Below, piece by piece: positions 61,280 through 64,000 of a DNA stretch of 64,000 bases. Source of the DNA: Pseudoneurospora amorphoporcata (taxonomy: Eukaryota > Ascomycota > Sordariomycetes > Sordariales > Sordariaceae); contig MU859182.1 in assembly GCA_033297205.1 (NCBI GenBank), positions 1 to 64,000 of the forward strand, read 5' to 3'. The first letter of the stretch is position 1; every line of letters begins with the position of its first letter. The position numbers and the translations under genes are program-made. The notes beneath the pieces were generated by a model, which saw only the letters and a program-made list of their open reading frames with translations, was not told the DNA's origin and searched no databases.

Positions 61280-64000
61280 GGTGAGATGAGTTTGTATGGT
61301 TTAGTTTGGGGGGAAAGGATGAAGAACAGCCAGAGGGAGAAAGAGCTGCAGAAGGATATCGTTTTGGACTCGGGACCTTGGAGGTACTTTGTAGGTTTAA
61401 TACTGGCGTGGGCAACAGCAAACGTGCTGGTGGCAGAACGAACTCCGGGCCGTGATTCGCAGGAGGCCTATCAACCAGTGCCTAAACTAGACGCCTGAAC
61501 CACACAGTCGGGTTCTGTAGAACAGCAAAGCCCCGCCAAAAACGGTCGACCAGGGTGCCACCGAGGGATTCAGGCGAGGTGGTATCGTCCTTGTTATCGC
61601 CGTCGTATGCGTCGAGGTCGGAAGGGTGATGGATGCAAGCTATTCCGAGGGGTGTTTGTTGCAAAACTTGGGGGAGTCGAAAGATGGTGTTGATCGAACT
61701 GAAGCTTGGGGATCATCACGATGGATGGAAAAGAGCGAGCAATGGGGCATTCAAGTACTCTCTCAGGAAGCGAGTAGACGGCCATCCTCGGACGGGTACC
61801 GAACACGGTGGACTCGATGCAGGCAAGGCAATGGAGATGTGGATGGGGCAGGAACGGGCAAACTGAAGGGCTTGCAGCTTGCTAGTGTAGAGACGAAGAC
61901 GAGGCCAGACTCCAAGTAGTGGCATCGGTCCTCTTGCTAGGATGTCTTGGTTGTGGATAAAGGTGAATGGGTTGAAGGCGTCCATTATGGGTGCTGTATG
62001 GAACATGTATTTGGGCTAATACTTGGACAGTGCCATTCCCAGAGGTACCATGATACATGCGACTGGGAGAGGGGGGTCTCCTTTTGTTTTATCTTTTACA
62101 CACGCCATGCTGCCTTGCGTAAGGTACCTACATCGCAAACAACTTGAACGCAGTAAGCCTATTCGAGAAAGTCATGCGAGGAACAAGTGTATTACACTTT
62201 TGGAAGAATATCTGGTGAGATGTGTAAAGAGAGGTAGGTTGGGTGTAGATATATGCAGCAAAAAGAAAACAAGATTGTGGGCAACTTTCCTGATAGTGAC
62301 TGTTGTGGAAAAGAAAAAAAGAGAAGACAAAAGACTCCTCGAAGTGAGAAGTGCAAAGGCAGTGAGAGCAAGGTTGACCCGGTACCGCCACGGAAGACTC
62401 CCGCCCCTGCCCTGGCCGGTCACCAAGTTAGAAAGTGTGCCCTGCGAGGCGGCTTGTTCTTTGTGGACTTGCAGGCCTACATCTGTGATGGGTCTCCACT
62501 CCACACGCCAAACTGCATAAGGTACCTTATGGAATGTTTATCCACGTCCCGGCTTGCCCCGGACAGTGGTTTCTTGTGTTCCCCTCGTTCAGAACTCCTC
62601 AGGGCCGCGCTACGGGGCTGAACAGCCTCCCAGGTACAGCCGACCAAAGAAGGCGACCAGATCTGACCCAAGACATCACCCAATGCAAAGCACAACAAGC
62701 TAAGGCAGTAAAATACAGCCTACCTACAAGAATGAGGCTGCGCAAGCCAGCACGTACCCGGCCTGACTTATTTTATGTCTTTCCTAATCCTGCCTGCGAA
62801 GCGCGCACCCGAGAGCTAGTGCACTTGGGATTGTGGATCTGGGTCTGTATAACGTTAAGCAAAAGTTGAAAAGACGGGAGGGAAGCGCGGCAGACCCCGT
62901 AATTTGTTGCGGGTTGATACGTATGATCATCCCATTCTGCTACATCAATAGCATAGCGTACCGTTTCCTGCTAAAGAAAATAAAGGGAAGAGCCCTTACT
63001 ATCACCCAGGCATAAAGTGGCAGAGCAGAGTAGGGGCAAACTGAACGAATGAAAGAATGAATAAATGGGCCAAAGTCAAACCGGGGGGTTCTGGGGTTGT
63101 TCGAGGAATTGCATGCTGTGTGTGTGTGCTTGGAACCGAGAGGTGTGCCACGCAACGCCGGAAGTCTGGCGAGTATTTCCTCCCCATGGTAACCCTTGGT
63201 TTGCCAGGCAGCATCGACATCGAGGTCCCATTGAAGTGCTCATTGAGTGCCATTGAAATCTGGCATTGCTCGTCTGGATGATGTGCTTCCGTTCCGCGGG
63301 TTACATTGAAGGCTCTCGATTTTCTTGTCGACGGTTAGCAGATCCCGTCCTACCCGCCACACAGCCCCCCCCCCCCCCCGGCGAGGGCCCTAATCAATCC
63401 GTCATCCCCCGTCATCCCCGTTGACCTGAGACCGTGGAGACGTTATATCACATGATAATATCGGCCCTTGAGTTCAGTTTTGCTGCGCGCACACAGTCTC
63501 TGCCTCAGCCGCGCCAACCTGCGTTGGGCAGGCCGTTGTCGATGTTGCAAGGCCGTTTTCAAGCGCTTCTGGTTCCGATGTCCTGGGTGTCGGTTCTCAG
63601 ACCTTTTACTACCTACCCAAAAGAATGGTCTGCTGCTATCAGTAGTGCCGTGTGCTGCGCAACAAGTGCTCACCTCAGTGCACACCTCCTGTTGCAGTCT
63701 AGTAGGTAGCTAAGGTACCTACTTTCTGAATGGTCATAGGTAAAGTCCGGTCGCCAAAAAAGGGAACCGTTACTGCGTGGCACACTGCGCCCACTGTTTT
63801 CAACCCCCACTGACTATCGATGGTGTCCTCATGCCCGCCGATCCAGCATCGGGAAGGTCGAGTTGCAGCTTTTGCTCAGTATCGAATCTGTGAGCTGCAA
63901 AGTGGAAAGCGGTGGTCCCCATGAGGGGTATTGGTGGGGGAAAGAAAAAAAAACAAGAGTGGGAAGGGGGAAGGGTGGAAGGGTCAAGGGGGAGTGGACA
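61280..64000. other. Upstream region of the F-box gene and window end
   Basis: Promoter side of the minus-strand F-box gene. No other gene is supported; open stretches are under 170 codons and overlap on both strands. A run of 15 C occurs at 63365-63379. The last 60 bases are purine-rich (gggaagggggaagggtgg). Confidence 0.45.
63365..63379. repeat. 15-base C homopolymer
   Basis: An uninterrupted C run in intergenic DNA. The reverse strand is a G15 run that could form G-quadruplex-like structure, but no gene is adjacent. Confidence 0.8.

Noticed and set aside
1..64000. Secondary-metabolite cluster, CRISPR array, dispersed 5S rRNA gene or viral insertion.
   Set aside because: No PKS/NRPS/terpene enzyme, no spaced direct repeats, no 5S-like internal promoter sequence and no viral protein motif were seen on reading both strands; a covariance-model search was not possible here.

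Overview
The window looks like chromosomal DNA of a filamentous ascomycete, most probably a Sordariomycete of the Neurospora/Sordaria kind. The reasons are short introns of about 50-80 nt with GTRNGY donors and YAG acceptors, the protein families (Zn2Cys6/MHR regulator, fungal F-box/Cys module, EDEM with a PA domain, Ser/Thr/Pro-rich secreted protein), a C-depleted AT-rich tract resembling RIP damage, and a 72-nt initiator tRNA with the fungal AUCGAAA T-loop. The species call is inference. Position 14878-14887 is an assembly gap of 10 N.

Layout. 1-660: AT-rich, RIP-like repeat relic. 1771-4124 (+): Zn2Cys6 transcription factor, 735 aa, 3 exons. 4125-21256: about 17 kb with no gene I can support. 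21257-23364 (+): nuclear-looking protein, 663 aa, 3 exons, with two helical Myb/SANT-like units and basic stretches. 23365-30747: no supported gene. 30748-34259 (+): GH47 EDEM/Mnl1-type ER mannosidase with a C-terminal PA domain, 1140 aa. 36255-37088 (-): adenine phosphoribosyltransferase, 226 aa. 40201-40527: a 327-bp MITE-like inverted-repeat element. 42568-44936 (-): 746-aa multi-pass membrane protein. 46080-47363 (-): SET-domain protein, 409 aa. 49700-51616 (+): Ala/Pro/Ser/Thr-rich secreted protein, 638 aa. 52548-52619 (+): initiator tRNA-Met. 59558-61279 (-): F-box-like protein with Cys pairs and polyQ, 573 aa.

The eight protein genes cover only about a quarter of the window. They do not form a pathway or a metabolic gene cluster: ER glycoprotein quality control, purine salvage, chromatin or protein methylation, transcription control and a surface protein lie side by side, as is normal for a fungal chromosome arm. 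The three long non-coding intervals (4-21 kb, 23-31 kb, 53-59 kb) flank regulator-type genes and could hold long promoters or non-coding transcripts.

The least expected items are the mobile-element-like hairpin at 40.2-40.5 kb; the SET gene, whose 40-codon tandem duplication runs in frame upstream of its first ATG; two introns whose length is a multiple of three with no stop; and the unrecognised 663-aa and 746-aa proteins.
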